Shown here piece after piece: positions 53,462-63,259 of a stretch of 64,000 bases of DNA. Position 1 is the stretch's first letter, and every line of letters starts with the position of its first letter. This stretch comes from an uncultured Alteromonadaceae bacterium (GTDB taxonomy: Bacteria > Pseudomonadota > Gammaproteobacteria > Enterobacterales > Alteromonadaceae). Under the pieces are notes generated by a model. That model worked only from the letters and a program-made list of their open reading frames with translations, had not been told where the DNA came from and made no database searches. The stretch covers positions 20,686 through 84,685 of the forward strand of contig CANNDC010000017.1 of the NCBI GenBank assembly GCA_947503265.1. The letters are read 5' to 3'. Made by a program: the position numbers and the translations under genes.

Positions 53462-53491
53462 TGTATACGGTATATGACCGCAAAAGGTCAA
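53462..53491 (-). promoter_or_regulatory. candidate sigma-70 promoter of rpoH
   Basis: Minus-strand TTGACC (53486-53491) and TATACA (53462-53467) with an 18-base spacer, about 65 bases before the rpoH start. The spacer holds an imperfect palindrome GCGGT-CATAT-ACCGT, a possible operator. Confidence 0.45.
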
Positions 53492-53649
53492 AAAAAATTC
53501 AAAATATACCGATAAATTTCGCGCAATTTTTCCAATATCTTATATATGTGGACAAAAGAACAGAATAAAAGGTTTTATTAGGGTAGAAAATGTTACAAAC
53601 TGTGAAAAAGTACCAAATATTGACTCTGTTCACTGCGGGGATCCTCTGA

Positions 53650-54873
53650 ATGTATGCATTTGTCGCCCGACAGGCGATTTTTGATCATGACGCTAACGTT
53701 TTCGGATACGAATTGCTATTCCGCGATGGGGAGCAAAATTGCTATCCTGATAATATCGATCCTGATGAAGCAACATCCAAACTAATTACCGGAAGTCATT
53801 TAGCCCTGGGGGTCGAAGAAATCACTTTTGGAAAACCCGCATTTATTAACTTTCATACCGATACACTTTTATACCGATTCCCTACCTCGCTTAATCCACA
53901 ACATGTATTTGTTGAAATAGTCGAGACCGTTGAAGTAAACGAAGCTATGGTCGCTGCGTGCAAGCATATTCATAATCTAGGATATCAGATAGTTCTAGAT
54001 GATCACGATTTTTCAGCGAAGTGGGATCCTTTATTGCCATTTGTTTCCTACGTTAAAGTCGATATAGAGAGTATGGACATCTCGTCGATAAAGCTAAATT
54101 TACCCAGACTCAAGCAAGCTGGATTTAAGTTAATAGCGGAACGAGTAGAAACCGCAGAACAACTTACTTCCTGTGCAGAATTAGGTTTTGACTATTTCCA
54201 AGGATATTTTTTCGCTAAGCCAGAGGTGATGAGAAATAAAAACATCCCCTCCTCTAAATTGGTTATGCTTGAGTTAATGCGAGCAACCTCCAACAAGTAT
54301 TTCGATTTCGATGAAGTCTCCAGCATTATCGAAAGAGATGTTGCCATCTCATACATGCTATTGCGATTCATCAATAACCCGTTGGTAAACAAACGATATA
54401 AAATCAACACCTTAAAGCACGCCCTCAATTACATGGGTGAAGTAGAGATAAAGAAATTTATTGCATTGGTTGCACTGGCAAATATGGGACAAACCAAATC
54501 TCCTGAACTCATTCACCTGTCATTGGTTAGAGCCAAATTTTGTGAATTACTGGCAAAAACAAAAAGACAATATGAAGATCCACCGACTGGGTTTTTACTC
54601 GGACTTTTTTCTATGTTGGATGCGTTATTAGATCAAAACATGGACCAATTGATGAACAAAATACCTTTGGATGAAGATCTCAAACAAGCCTTGTGTGGTC
54701 GGCAAAACGAACTAAGAGAATACTTATCCTTAGCCCGCGCATGCGAATTTGGTATTTGGGCAAAAATCGACGAGCATTGCGATGTATTGCAATTGGATAG
54801 GAATCTAGTTAATGGCCTATTCAATCAAGCAATCAGTTGGGGCAAAGAGATGGTTTTAGCATTGAAACCTTAA
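53650..54873 (+). CDS. EAL-HDOD signalling protein, copy 1
   Basis: 407 residues. The EAL domain (about 1-205) has the YELLFRDG form of the HDOD-linked subfamily in place of the EAL motif, but keeps the metal and catalytic residues in FVEIVETVE, the Asp-Asp of LDDHDF, the Lys in VKVDIES and the Glu in AERVETAEQL. The HDOD domain (about 210-400) includes IERDVAISYMLLRFINNP. Such proteins regulate signalling through c-di-GMP or by binding partners. It starts next to the rpoH promoter and is divergent from rpoH. Copy 2 is 78 bases downstream. Confidence 0.92.
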   Translation: MYAFVARQAIFDHDANVFGYELLFRDGEQNCYPDNIDPDEATSKLITGSHLALGVEEITFGKPAFINFHTDTLLYRFPTSLNPQHVFVEIVETVEVNEAMVAACKHIHNLGYQIVLDDHDFSAKWDPLLPFVSYVKVDIESMDISSIKLNLPRLKQAGFKLIAERVETAEQLTSCAELGFDYFQGYFFAKPEVMRNKNIPSSKLVMLELMRATSNKYFDFDEVSSIIERDVAISYMLLRFINNPLVNKRYKINTLKHALNYMGEVEIKKFIALVALANMGQTKSPELIHLSLVRAKFCELLAKTKRQYEDPPTGFLLGLFSMLDALLDQNMDQLMNKIPLDEDLKQALCGRQNELREYLSLARACEFGIWAKIDEHCDVLQLDRNLVNGLFNQAISWGKEMVLALKP

Positions 54874-54951
54874 ACCGTGATAAACGCTTGATTTTGTGGA
54901 CAAGTAGTATACAAAAAACAATAATAGACAAAACCTCAACAGGAACCATCA

Positions 54952-56193
54952 ATGTTTGCTTTTGTCGCACGACAACCAATACTGAATAGAGAAAAGGAAG
55001 TTTATGCTTACGAGCTACTTTTCAGAGACGGCAAAAATAATTGTTTTCCCGATCAAGATGTCATTCCTGAAGACGCTTCTCCTAGGAGAGGAAAATCTTC
55101 TCTTAAATTGAGTTTGGACGATATTTCCTGTCAAAAAACCTCTTTTATCAATTTTTCTAACGAGCGTTTACTCCAAGGCCTGCCTAGAAATCTCGATCCT
55201 CAAACAGTTGTGGTTGAAGTATCGGATGGCGATATTGGTGATCGAAACATTTTGAAAGCCTGTGACGACATACGGAATATGGGTTTTCAAATTGCACTCA
55301 ATGAGCCAAAGTTGACTACCAGTAGCGAATTATTGAATTTGGTCAATATTGTTAAAATAGACACATTACAATATGCATTTTCAACAATCGCTAAACAACT
55401 TCCTCGCTTCTCCAATGCGAAAGTCAAACTGGTCGCTGACAACATCGATTCTCAGCAAGATTTTGCCTCGTTTCGAGATCTAGGTTTCGATTATTTTCAG
55501 GGTTATTTTTTCTCAAAACCGGAAGCTTTCTCACAAACCCCCTTGCCTGTAAACAAGTTATCTTTACTCGATCTCATTGGAGAAACAGGTAAGGAATCTT
55601 TTGGTTTAGAACGTATCAACGAAATCATTGAAAGAGATGTAGGCCTCTCCTATATGTTGTTGCGATTTATCAACAATCCAATGGTCAATAAACGCTATAA
55701 AATCACGTCGTTAAAACATGCCCTTAACTATATGGGTGAAGTAGAAATTAAGAAATTTATTGCGCTCTTAGCCCTTGCAAATCTTGCTGATGATAAGCCA
55801 ATGGAGTTACTTCATATGTCGTTGGTAAGAGCTAAATTCTGCGATTTAGTTGCCAGAGAGCGCCAAGTTGGCGACAACCCTCCAACAGGATTTATGGTCG
55901 GTTTGTTTTCTTTGCTTGATGCATTATTAGATCAAGAAATGAAGCATTTGGTGACTAAAATGCCCATCGTAGATGAAGTGAAATTTGCCTTGTGTGGCGG
56001 ACAAAACGATTTTACTTTGTATTTATTATTGGCAAGAGCATTTGAAAGTGCAACATGGTTAAAAGTGAAACGTTTCGCAGATATGCTAAAAATCGATCAG
56101 AAACGTCTGCACATGTTATTTAACGAATCGATTCTGTGGGGTAACGGAGTGCGGCAATCAATCTCTCCACATTTCCCAAAAACAAAGCCTTAA
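54952..56193 (+). CDS. EAL-HDOD signalling protein, copy 2, degenerate EAL domain
   Basis: 413 residues and a paralogue of the upstream gene; the HDOD segment is very close (IERDVGLSYMLLRFINNPMV, HALNYMGEVEIKKFIALLAL). In the EAL domain the Asp-Asp is replaced (IALNEPKL) and the catalytic Glu of the AERVET block is lost (VADNIDSQQ), so it cannot be a phosphodiesterase and probably acts by binding. The QGYFFSKPE end is kept. Same strand and 78 bases after copy 1, with its own SD AGGAACC. Confidence 0.92.
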   Translation: MFAFVARQPILNREKEVYAYELLFRDGKNNCFPDQDVIPEDASPRRGKSSLKLSLDDISCQKTSFINFSNERLLQGLPRNLDPQTVVVEVSDGDIGDRNILKACDDIRNMGFQIALNEPKLTTSSELLNLVNIVKIDTLQYAFSTIAKQLPRFSNAKVKLVADNIDSQQDFASFRDLGFDYFQGYFFSKPEAFSQTPLPVNKLSLLDLIGETGKESFGLERINEIIERDVGLSYMLLRFINNPMVNKRYKITSLKHALNYMGEVEIKKFIALLALANLADDKPMELLHMSLVRAKFCDLVARERQVGDNPPTGFMVGLFSLLDALLDQEMKHLVTKMPIVDEVKFALCGGQNDFTLYLLLARAFESATWLKVKRFADMLKIDQKRLHMLFNESILWGNGVRQSISPHFPKTKP

Positions 56194-56207
56194 CTAACAG
56201 TCTAAAA

Positions 56208-57188
56208 CTATCTGGGTTCGATGCTTCTGACATGACGATGCACTGAAATCATCGAGCCTGCTAAGCCAAGAAATACTGACACACCCAACATCACCAATAG
56301 CGATGTAAAATCCAAGCCGGTCAGATCGAAATCGCGATCATATTGAGCTGTCAGATTGTCAATGCTACCGCCCATCCACCAAAGCAGAATGAGCACTGCA
56401 AACCAAGCCAAAAGGCCGCCTAACAATCCATACCAGATGCCCGTGTACATGAAGGGACGATGAATAAAGGCATCGGTAGCACCAACCAGTTTCATAACTA
56501 AAATTTCATCTCGATTGCTGAGAATATTTAATCTGATTGTGTTTCCGATAATTAACACGACGGCTAAAAACAGTAAAATTGCGACTGCGTATATCAACTC
56601 TTTGGCGATTCCAAGAAAACTGTGTAATCGCTCTAACCATTTTATATCGAGCTTACCTGATTCGACGAAACGTTCATTTTCAAGTCGAGTTAATAAATCT
56701 GAAGCGGCGGTAGGCGTGACCGATTTTGAAGTTGGTTTAACTAACACCACATCAGGAAGTGGATTTTCATCTAGGTAGTTAAGCGCCTCACCTAACCCCG
56801 ACTGCTGCTGAAATTCTTTTAGTCCGTCTGCGGCAGGGATAAAAGTAACCCTCTCTATCTCTGGCCATAGTTCGATTCTGGTTAGTAGTTGGCTCACATC
56901 TTTGCTTTGAGTGCCCTTACGCAAGAACAAAGTAATTTCAGAAGCTTGCTGCCAACCTTGACTGACATTTTCTGCGTTTTTAACCAAAATATAAAATGTA
57001 CTGGGTAGAGTAATACTTAACCCCAGCACACCTATAGTCATTAGAGAAGCCAGCGGAGCGCGCCATAAATCACCTAAACTCGTGAGTGCTTGTCTAAAAT
57101 GGCTGACAAAAAACATAATAAAACGCTGGTAGCCACTAATTTTGTTCGATTCTGCACCTTTAATGCGCCCCTTGAAAAGAATACTCAT
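56208..57188 (-). CDS. ftsX: cell division protein FtsX
   Basis: ABC-type permease-like partner of FtsE, which activates periplasmic amidases at the septum through EnvC-type factors. 326 residues with four membrane helices and a large periplasmic loop after helix 1. WRAPLASLMTIGVLGLSITLP, ASEITLFLRKGTQ, DEILVMKLVGATDAFIHRPF and the FtsX C-terminus are diagnostic. It overlaps the ftsE stop by one base. A long polar N-terminal tail precedes the first helix. Confidence 0.97.
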   Translation of the reverse strand: MSILFKGRIKGAESNKISGYQRFIMFFVSHFRQALTSLGDLWRAPLASLMTIGVLGLSITLPSTFYILVKNAENVSQGWQQASEITLFLRKGTQSKDVSQLLTRIELWPEIERVTFIPAADGLKEFQQQSGLGEALNYLDENPLPDVVLVKPTSKSVTPTAASDLLTRLENERFVESGKLDIKWLERLHSFLGIAKELIYAVAILLFLAVVLIIGNTIRLNILSNRDEILVMKLVGATDAFIHRPFMYTGIWYGLLGGLLAWFAVLILLWWMGGSIDNLTAQYDRDFDLTGLDFTSLLVMLGVSVFLGLAGSMISVHRHVRSIEPR

Positions 57189-57892
57189 TAGAGTTTGTAC
57201 TCCATTTCATCAGGTTCATCCCAATCTTCTGTCAGACCATCAGTAATCATTTGGCCATTCTTAAGGGTTAGCGTGCGATATTTCATTCGTGCGATCAAAC
57301 CCAAATCATGGGTTGCAATAAATACAGAAACCCCGGCTTGATTGAAATCTTCAAACAATCGAATGATTTCCATAGATAGCTTTGGATCGAGATTTCCTGT
57401 CGGTTCATCTGCCAGTAAAAGCGGGGGCTTATTCACTACAGCACGGGCAATTCCGACACGCTGTTGCTCGCCACCAGACAACATAATTGGCAGATTTTTA
57501 ACCTTGTCTCTTAGCCCAACCATTTCCAAAGCGGCATGAACCCGTTTGGTGGTTTCTTTTCTGGTATAGCCTTCAATTACAAGAGGCAATGCAACATTGT
57601 CGAAAACAGATTTATCCATCAGCAATTGATGACTTTGAAAAATCATGCCGATATCGCGCCGGATGTAAGCAATTTGACGACGCGTAATTGCATTTAGGTC
57701 GTGCCCATTAATCATTACTTGTCCGACTGTCGGTCTTTCCATGATACTAATGAGTTTTAGTAAAGTACTTTTACCCGCACCTGAGTGACCGGTTAGGAAG
57801 GCCATTTCTCCAGGCTCAATATGAAAGCTCACCTTACGCAGGGCTTGTTGCCCACCAGCATAAGTTTTACTGACCTGGTCAAATTTGATCAT
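57188..57892 (-). CDS. ftsE: cell division ATP-binding protein FtsE
   Basis: ABC-type ATPase. 234 residues. Walker A GHSGAGKSTLLKLIS, Q-loop MIFQSHQLL, signature LSGGEQQRVGIARAVVNKP, Walker B LLLADEPTGNLD, His switch in FIATHDLGLIARM. It overlaps ftsX by one base and follows ftsY after 18 bases, as in the ftsYEX operon. Confidence 0.98.
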   Translation of the reverse strand: MIKFDQVSKTYAGGQQALRKVSFHIEPGEMAFLTGHSGAGKSTLLKLISIMERPTVGQVMINGHDLNAITRRQIAYIRRDIGMIFQSHQLLMDKSVFDNVALPLVIEGYTRKETTKRVHAALEMVGLRDKVKNLPIMLSGGEQQRVGIARAVVNKPPLLLADEPTGNLDPKLSMEIIRLFEDFNQAGVSVFIATHDLGLIARMKYRTLTLKNGQMITDGLTEDWDEPDEMEYKL

Positions 57893-57910
57893 GCGGTAAA
57901 TCCGTATCTA

Positions 57911-59104
57911 TTAGTCATTGAACAAAGCTTCAACAAACTGTTGGCTTTCAAATGGACGCAAATCATCAATACCTTCACCAACACCAATATAGCGAATAGG
58001 TATATCAAACTTATCTGCAATTGCAAAAATAACTCCGCCTTTGGCTGTGCCATCCAATTTAGTTAATGTCAGTCCAGTTAAACCTACCGCTTCATGAAAT
58101 AACTTAGTTTGGCTTACAGCATTTTGACCGGTTCCAGCATCTAACGTCAGCATAATTTCGTGAGGAGCTGAAGGGTTAATTTTCTTCATCACCCTGACGA
58201 CTTTTTTGAGTTCTTCCATAAGATGATCTTTGTTTTGCAAACGACCTGCCGTATCCGCGATTAAAACGTCCACTTTTTTGGCTTTAGCCGACTCAAATGC
58301 ATCAAATATGACAGAAGCACTATCTGACCCCGTTTGCTGAGCTACAACTGGTATATCATTGCGCTCTCCCCACACTTGCAACTGTTCGACAGCGGCGGCT
58401 CTAAAAGTATCTCCAGCCGCTAACATCACCTTTTTACCTTGTGATTGGAATTGTTTGGCTAATTTGCCAATGGTTGTAGTCTTGCCAACACCGTTAACAC
58501 CGACCATCAAAATAACAAAAGGACCTTCACTTTCTTCAAGATTGAGTGGCGCGCTAACACCCTGAAGAATATCTGACATTTGTTGTTTTAAAAGTTGATA
58601 AAGTGCTTCACCATCTTTAAGTTGCGAGCGATTAGCGCTTTCGGTCAGGCTATCTATAATTTTAGAAGTGGTTTCCATACCCAAATCAGCAACAAGTAAT
58701 TGGGTTTCAAGTTCCTCAAATAACTCTTCGTCAATTTTTTTATCTTTGAATAAGCCGACAAAGCCGCTACCCAAATTTTCCTTGGTACGCGAAAGGCCTC
58801 TTTTTAATTTCCCAAAGAAGCCTTCTGATTCTGTAGAGTCAGAGTTTTCAGTTGTTTCTACTTGTTCAACATCAATCGGGCCATCTGAGTTAGCATTTAG
58901 TGTATCAATTTCATCAGCAAAGTGTGATGGAGCTTGTTCTGGCTGATTATTGGCTACAACCGCAGTTTCATTGGTTGATGGCGCATCTGATTCAACTTCC
59001 TTTTCTAACTTTGCCGTTTCTTCAGGCTCCTGAATTTGCTCAGATTGGTTGACGTTTTCCGGTTCAGCTTGTTGTTTTTTGAACCAATTGAACATTTTCG
59101 ACAT
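57911..59104 (-). CDS. ftsY: signal-recognition particle receptor FtsY
   Basis: GTPase that docks the SRP-ribosome complex to the membrane. 397 residues: an acidic N-terminal A-domain (residues about 10-95, Glu/Asp/Asn/Gln-rich) and the NG domain. GTPase motifs are VNGVGKTTTIGKLAKQF (G1), DTFRAAAVEQLQVWG (G2-I box), DTAGRLQNKDHLMEEL (G3), TKLDGTAKGG (G4) and GVGEGIDDLRPF. First gene of ftsY-ftsE-ftsX. Confidence 0.98.
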   Translation of the reverse strand: MSKMFNWFKKQQAEPENVNQSEQIQEPEETAKLEKEVESDAPSTNETAVVANNQPEQAPSHFADEIDTLNANSDGPIDVEQVETTENSDSTESEGFFGKLKRGLSRTKENLGSGFVGLFKDKKIDEELFEELETQLLVADLGMETTSKIIDSLTESANRSQLKDGEALYQLLKQQMSDILQGVSAPLNLEESEGPFVILMVGVNGVGKTTTIGKLAKQFQSQGKKVMLAAGDTFRAAAVEQLQVWGERNDIPVVAQQTGSDSASVIFDAFESAKAKKVDVLIADTAGRLQNKDHLMEELKKVVRVMKKINPSAPHEIMLTLDAGTGQNAVSQTKLFHEAVGLTGLTLTKLDGTAKGGVIFAIADKFDIPIRYIGVGEGIDDLRPFESQQFVEALFND

Positions 59105-59214
59105 GACGACTAATTTACTCTCATTATATGGTTTTATTCGAACGCTGAGTGCAGAGCCTAGAGATTCGGTTTACACTATCAACACATGTCCACATCATAA
59201 CATTTCTTGGATCA

Positions 59215-59817
59215 ATGAAGCGAGGCGTAAAAAAGCAAAGTTTGGGGCAACGAAGTAGTAATCTCGGCTCAATACGTATTATTAGCGGAAAATGGCGAGG
59301 TAGAAAGCTTCCAGTTTTAAATTCTGAAGGGTTAAGACCCACAACGGATAGAACCAAGGAAACGCTATTTAATTGGTTAATGCATGACGTTCGAGAGGCG
59401 GTTTGCTTGGATCTATTTGCCGGTAGCGGGAGCTTGGGGTTTGAAGCCTTATCGCGAGATGCTAAGAACGTCACTTTTGTTGAACGAGAAAAAAACGCGT
59501 GCAAACTTCTTTTAAATAATATTGGGTTACTGAATATAGCGTCTGAACAAGCAGGAATAGTGCAAGGTGATGCATTAGCTGCACTCGACCAATTCAGTCA
59601 CACATTTGATGTTATTTTCATCGACCCGCCGTTTAACAAAGGCTTTATCGAGCCGGTCATAACGAAAATTGCAATTCAAGGATTGTTAGCCGCAAATGGA
59701 CTAGTTTATATCGAATGCGAAAAAGCCAATGACCAATACACTGTTCCAGAAGATTGGCAATGCATAAAAGAAAAAAGCACTAAACAAGTCACATCCAGAG
59801 TGTTCAGAAAATCCTAA
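59215..59817 (+). CDS. rsmD: 16S rRNA (guanine-966-N2)-methyltransferase RsmD
   Basis: About 200 residues. IRIISGKWRGRKLPV, GLRPTTDRTKETLFNWL, LDLFAGSGSLGFEALSR (SAM motif I) and the catalytic VIFIDPPFNKG (DPPF) are all diagnostic. ATG 59215 (MKRGVKKQS) is preferred: it gives the E. coli length, and the longer frame from 59149 only adds an unconserved stretch. Divergent from ftsY, the common gammaproteobacterial arrangement. Confidence 0.95.
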   Translation: MKRGVKKQSLGQRSSNLGSIRIISGKWRGRKLPVLNSEGLRPTTDRTKETLFNWLMHDVREAVCLDLFAGSGSLGFEALSRDAKNVTFVEREKNACKLLLNNIGLLNIASEQAGIVQGDALAALDQFSHTFDVIFIDPPFNKGFIEPVITKIAIQGLLAANGLVYIECEKANDQYTVPEDWQCIKEKSTKQVTSRVFRKS

Positions 59818-59881
59818 ACCGTATACAGTTGCAGTAACAGTATAGAAAATTCCTAAAAAGAACTTGCTAGCAGGAGAGTGC

Positions 59882-60916
59882 ATGAAAGCCATTGGATATT
59901 CAAATTCGCTACCTATTCATAATGCTGAGTCGTTAATGGATATCGAGATTCCAATACCGGTCGCAACTGGCCATGATTTATTAGTAAAAATAGAGGCTAT
60001 TGCAGTCAATCCTGTTGATAGCAAAATTCGTCTCAATGTTTCTCCTCCTAAAGGGCAACATAAAATACTTGGCTGGGATGCAGTGGGAGAAGTCGTTTCT
60101 GTGGGTGAGTTGGTTACTCAATTTAAGCCGAAAGATAAGGTGTATTATGCTGGCGACCTAAATAGACAAGGGAGCAATGCGGAATTTCAATTAGTTGACG
60201 AGCGAATTGTCGGCAACAAACCCACGAGTTTAACCAACACAGAAGCCGCCGCTTTACCACTCACAACCATTACAGCTTGGGAACTGTTATTTGATCATCT
60301 GAAACTTGCACAACATGATCCTCTGGTACCGCAGAAATCAAACGATATCATTTTGGTCGTTGGCGCTGCAGGTGGTGTTGGTTCTATATTGATACAATTA
60401 GTCAAAAAGCTTACTGGCGCTTCTGTCATTGCAACGGCATCAAGAAAAAGCTCTCAAAGCTGGGTGCAACAATTAGGTGCGGATTACATCATCGATCATT
60501 CTTTGCCTTTGGCATCACAAATTGAAGAGCTGGATATTGGGCAAGTCACCCATGTTGCGAGTTTAACGCACACTGACGAATACATGGAAAGTTACGTGGA
60601 TTTGCTTGCGCCATTTGGCAAAATTGCACTGATTGACGATCCTAAATCACTGGATGTGAGCAAATTGAAGCGCAAGAGTTTATCAATTCATTGGGAATTT
60701 ATGTTTGCCCGTTCAATGCACAACGCAATAGACATGAATGAACAAGGCAAGTTACTCAATCGTGTTGCGGAATTAGTCGATCAAGGGCACTTACGCACTA
60801 CCGCTGGCAAGAACTTAGGCGAAATCAATGCGAACAATTTGAAAACTGCACACGTAGAAATCGAATCTGGAACATCAATCGGTAAAATTGTGTTGGAAGG
60901 GTTCGCTACTAGCTGA
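59882..60916 (+). CDS. zinc-independent medium-chain alcohol dehydrogenase/quinone reductase-like protein
   Basis: 344 residues of the MDR superfamily (TIGR02817-type). The catalytic domain has VKIEAIAVNPVDSKIR, ILGWDAVGEVVSVGE and DKVYYAGDLNRQGSNAEFQLV; the nucleotide-binding domain has VVGAAGGVGSILIQLVKK (Gly-rich loop, NADPH). No structural or catalytic zinc cysteines are visible. Likely an NADPH-dependent carbonyl or quinone reductase. ATG 59882 with GGAG five bases upstream is used over an in-frame start at 59864. Confidence 0.9.
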   Translation: MKAIGYSNSLPIHNAESLMDIEIPIPVATGHDLLVKIEAIAVNPVDSKIRLNVSPPKGQHKILGWDAVGEVVSVGELVTQFKPKDKVYYAGDLNRQGSNAEFQLVDERIVGNKPTSLTNTEAAALPLTTITAWELLFDHLKLAQHDPLVPQKSNDIILVVGAAGGVGSILIQLVKKLTGASVIATASRKSSQSWVQQLGADYIIDHSLPLASQIEELDIGQVTHVASLTHTDEYMESYVDLLAPFGKIALIDDPKSLDVSKLKRKSLSIHWEFMFARSMHNAIDMNEQGKLLNRVAELVDQGHLRTTAGKNLGEINANNLKTAHVEIESGTSIGKIVLEGFATS

Positions 60917-60940
60917 CTAAGTAAAACTCTCGCTAGGATC

Positions 60941-61693
60941 TTAGCTTCCACATACAGGGCACTCATCACGGCGGGTAACGGCCATTTCATGCCAAGAACC
61001 GTTCATTCCATCAAAAAGCTGTAATCGGTTTAGCATAGGCTTTCCAAAACCAGTGACAATTTTTATTGCCTCAAGCGCTTGAGTCGAACCAATAATACCC
61101 ACTATTGGAGACATCACACCTGATTCAACACAACTGAGGCTTTGTTCTGTGAAAAAATGACTGATGCACGCATAGCATGCAGTTTTCTGACGCGGGTCAA
61201 CGCTAAAGATTTGCCCTTCCATGCGTATGGCAGCGCCTGAAATCAAGGGTATACCTGTCTGGTAGCATGCCCGATTAATAAGGTTGCGACTAGCTAAGTT
61301 ATCAGTGCAATCCAAAACGATAGTGTGTTTCACGATTAAATCGCGTAATTCACTTTCTGCCAAACGTTCGTTAACAGAACACAATTCAACATCGCTATTT
61401 AGTTTTTGTAGCGCAGATACCGCTGATTCGACTTTTGATTTACCCACGCTTTGCTCTGTATGTAACACCTGACGTTGCAAGTTAGTCAGTTCGACAACGT
61501 CATCATCAATCAAGGTCAGTTTGCCAATACCGCTCGCAGCCAAATATTGACTCGCTGCACATCCGAGGCCACCTACACCAATAACGAGCGCACTACTGTT
61601 ACTCAATATTTCTTGTTTATCTAGGTCAAAACCCGACAAAAGGATCTGTCGGCTATAGCGCAAGGCTTGTTGAGTAGTGAGTTCTGGGTTCAT
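60941..61693 (-). CDS. moeB: molybdopterin-synthase adenylyltransferase MoeB
   Basis: E1-like adenylyltransferase that activates the C-terminal Gly of MoaD. About 250 residues (E. coli 249). ATP-binding VIGVGGLGCAASQYLA, the LTLIDDDVVELTNLQRQ block, the CTDN motif (DCTDNLASRN), GAAIRMEGQI and the zinc Cys pairs (CYACIS and CPVCG) are clear. ATG 61693 matches the family N-terminus; a longer start at 61741 is rejected. No other moa/moe genes are near. ThiF is an alternative name for a close paralogue but the match to MoeB is closer. Confidence 0.93.
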   Translation of the reverse strand: MNPELTTQQALRYSRQILLSGFDLDKQEILSNSSALVIGVGGLGCAASQYLAASGIGKLTLIDDDVVELTNLQRQVLHTEQSVGKSKVESAVSALQKLNSDVELCSVNERLAESELRDLIVKHTIVLDCTDNLASRNLINRACYQTGIPLISGAAIRMEGQIFSVDPRQKTACYACISHFFTEQSLSCVESGVMSPIVGIIGSTQALEAIKIVTGFGKPMLNRLQLFDGMNGSWHEMAVTRRDECPVCGS

Positions 61694-61906
61694 CAATTCG
61701 AAAAATTGGATTTTGGTTACAATCTTGTACCACCGCAGCATAATTCCTGCAATCTTACTGGATTAAATATTGGCAAATTGTTTATGCCGGTTAACCTTCT
61801 TTAACTTATTTTGCCTTTGCATTGAAGGCAGTGCTCTCTTGGTGATTGTCTTACGACGCACAGATTAACGCCGAATATTTCCCATTAATCAACAAAAGCT
61901 GAAGGG

Positions 61907-62491
61907 TTAATTTACTGCAATACCAATATTTGACACACCCTCTTCTTTAGCAAGCGACTGAAGTTGTTTAACACTGTCAGAACCTGCTTTTAGATTGGAG
62001 ACTGTCACTATTAACTCATTTTGAAAGGCCACCTCCCATTGCATTAAGGGGTGGGCTTTAATTCCTGGACTGTCTAGGGATTCTTCACTGACCGCTTCGA
62101 TAAAAGATTCAACACAACCTTGTGAGAGTTTGCTCACTACAACCGCGCCTTGTGGCTCTTCGCCCATAATCAAACTTAGCACCGCAGCTAATGAAATCGC
62201 TGCATCAATAGCGGGATATACGCCGTAATTGTCAAATTCCATGGCGTCTGGCGTCACCTCTTCAATTTTATCCAATTGCAGGGCGAAGTTGATTTTTGAT
62301 TGGCTGCCTCGCAACCAGTCCCAGACTGAATCCAAGGTTTTCCTGAATTGACTTGGGTCGGCAAACTCGGATGCTTCGCAAAATAGCTGATAGTTGGGTT
62401 GCATCCGCTCTATCAAAGTCGCAGCAAACGCGACAGACTGCCAATTCGATAGTTCGCGGACACGTTGAAAAGTATTGAGTTTTTCACCCAT
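61907..62491 (-). CDS. yjaG: YjaG family (DUF416) protein
   Basis: 194 residues, cytosolic, helical. NWQSVAFAATLIERMQPNY, DSVWDWLRGSQSKINFALQ, YPAIDAAISLAAVLS and GCVESFIEA are recognisable parts of DUF416/YjaG, a conserved protein of unknown function. It overlaps the upstream MarC gene by one base (TAATG), so they are cotranscribed. Confidence 0.9.
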   Translation of the reverse strand: MGEKLNTFQRVRELSNWQSVAFAATLIERMQPNYQLFCEASEFADPSQFRKTLDSVWDWLRGSQSKINFALQLDKIEEVTPDAMEFDNYGVYPAIDAAISLAAVLSLIMGEEPQGAVVVSKLSQGCVESFIEAVSEESLDSPGIKAHPLMQWEVAFQNELIVTVSNLKAGSDSVKQLQSLAKEEGVSNIGIAVN

Positions 62492-63087
62492 TATTTAACT
62501 CCAAATTGATAATAATCGCCTAGGCCATCAAGAAACATCTGAATGGCGATCATAATAAGTATCATGCCCATTAATCTTTCGACGGCAATCAGCCCTCTTT
62601 CACCAAGCAACTTATGGAATAGATTTGAAAACATCAAAATACAGGCAGATATGCCCCATGCAGACAACAGTGCGATAGTCCAATCTGTCATCCTAGAAGG
62701 ATCTTGGTTTGCAAGCAGTATGAGTGCAGCTAACAAAGACGGACCCGCAATCATAGGAATAGCGAGAGGTACAATAAAGGGTTCTTGCTCGCCGACGTCG
62801 TCTCCGTGCTTTCCTTTTTGCGGGAAAATCATCCGAATCGCGATCAGAAATAAAATAATACCACCAGCAATGCTGACCGCTTGCTGTTTAACATTCAAAA
62901 ACGCGAGTATAGATTCTCCGCTGTATAAAAATAGCAGCATCACAGCAAGTGAAATCAATAACTCTCTAGCTAATACGATCAGCCTTCTTTTAGGCTCGAT
63001 AGATTTCAATATAGACATGAAAATAGGTAGGTTACCAAGAGGATCCATAATCAAAAACAACATAATAGCTGCTGACCAAATATCCAT
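62491..63087 (-). CDS. MarC family (YhgN-like) membrane protein
   Basis: 198 residues with six hydrophobic segments. MDIWSAAIMLFLIMDPLGNLP and the two-fold repeat ..PLAIPMIAGPSLLAALILL are the MarC/YhgN signature. The start at ATG 63087 (SD AGGAGATTTC) replaces a longer frame to 63129 and gives the E. coli YhgN length. The role is not established; members have been called multiple antibiotic resistance-related but are not transporters of known substrates. Confidence 0.9.
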   Translation of the reverse strand: MDIWSAAIMLFLIMDPLGNLPIFMSILKSIEPKRRLIVLARELLISLAVMLLFLYSGESILAFLNVKQQAVSIAGGIILFLIAIRMIFPQKGKHGDDVGEQEPFIVPLAIPMIAGPSLLAALILLANQDPSRMTDWTIALLSAWGISACILMFSNLFHKLLGERGLIAVERLMGMILIMIAIQMFLDGLGDYYQFGVK

Positions 63088-63259
63088 GAAATCTCCTAAG
63101 TGTATGGGTCTATTAACCCGTGCTGCCAAAATTTTCAGAAGTGTATACCTAGTCTGTCAATTCTCATAACCTTATAAGCAATTAAATTGCATCATAAAAA
63201 CTAGCAAATACCGTAAATTGCGCTTTACTTTAGAAAGCAAAATTTTAAGAGGTAAATAA

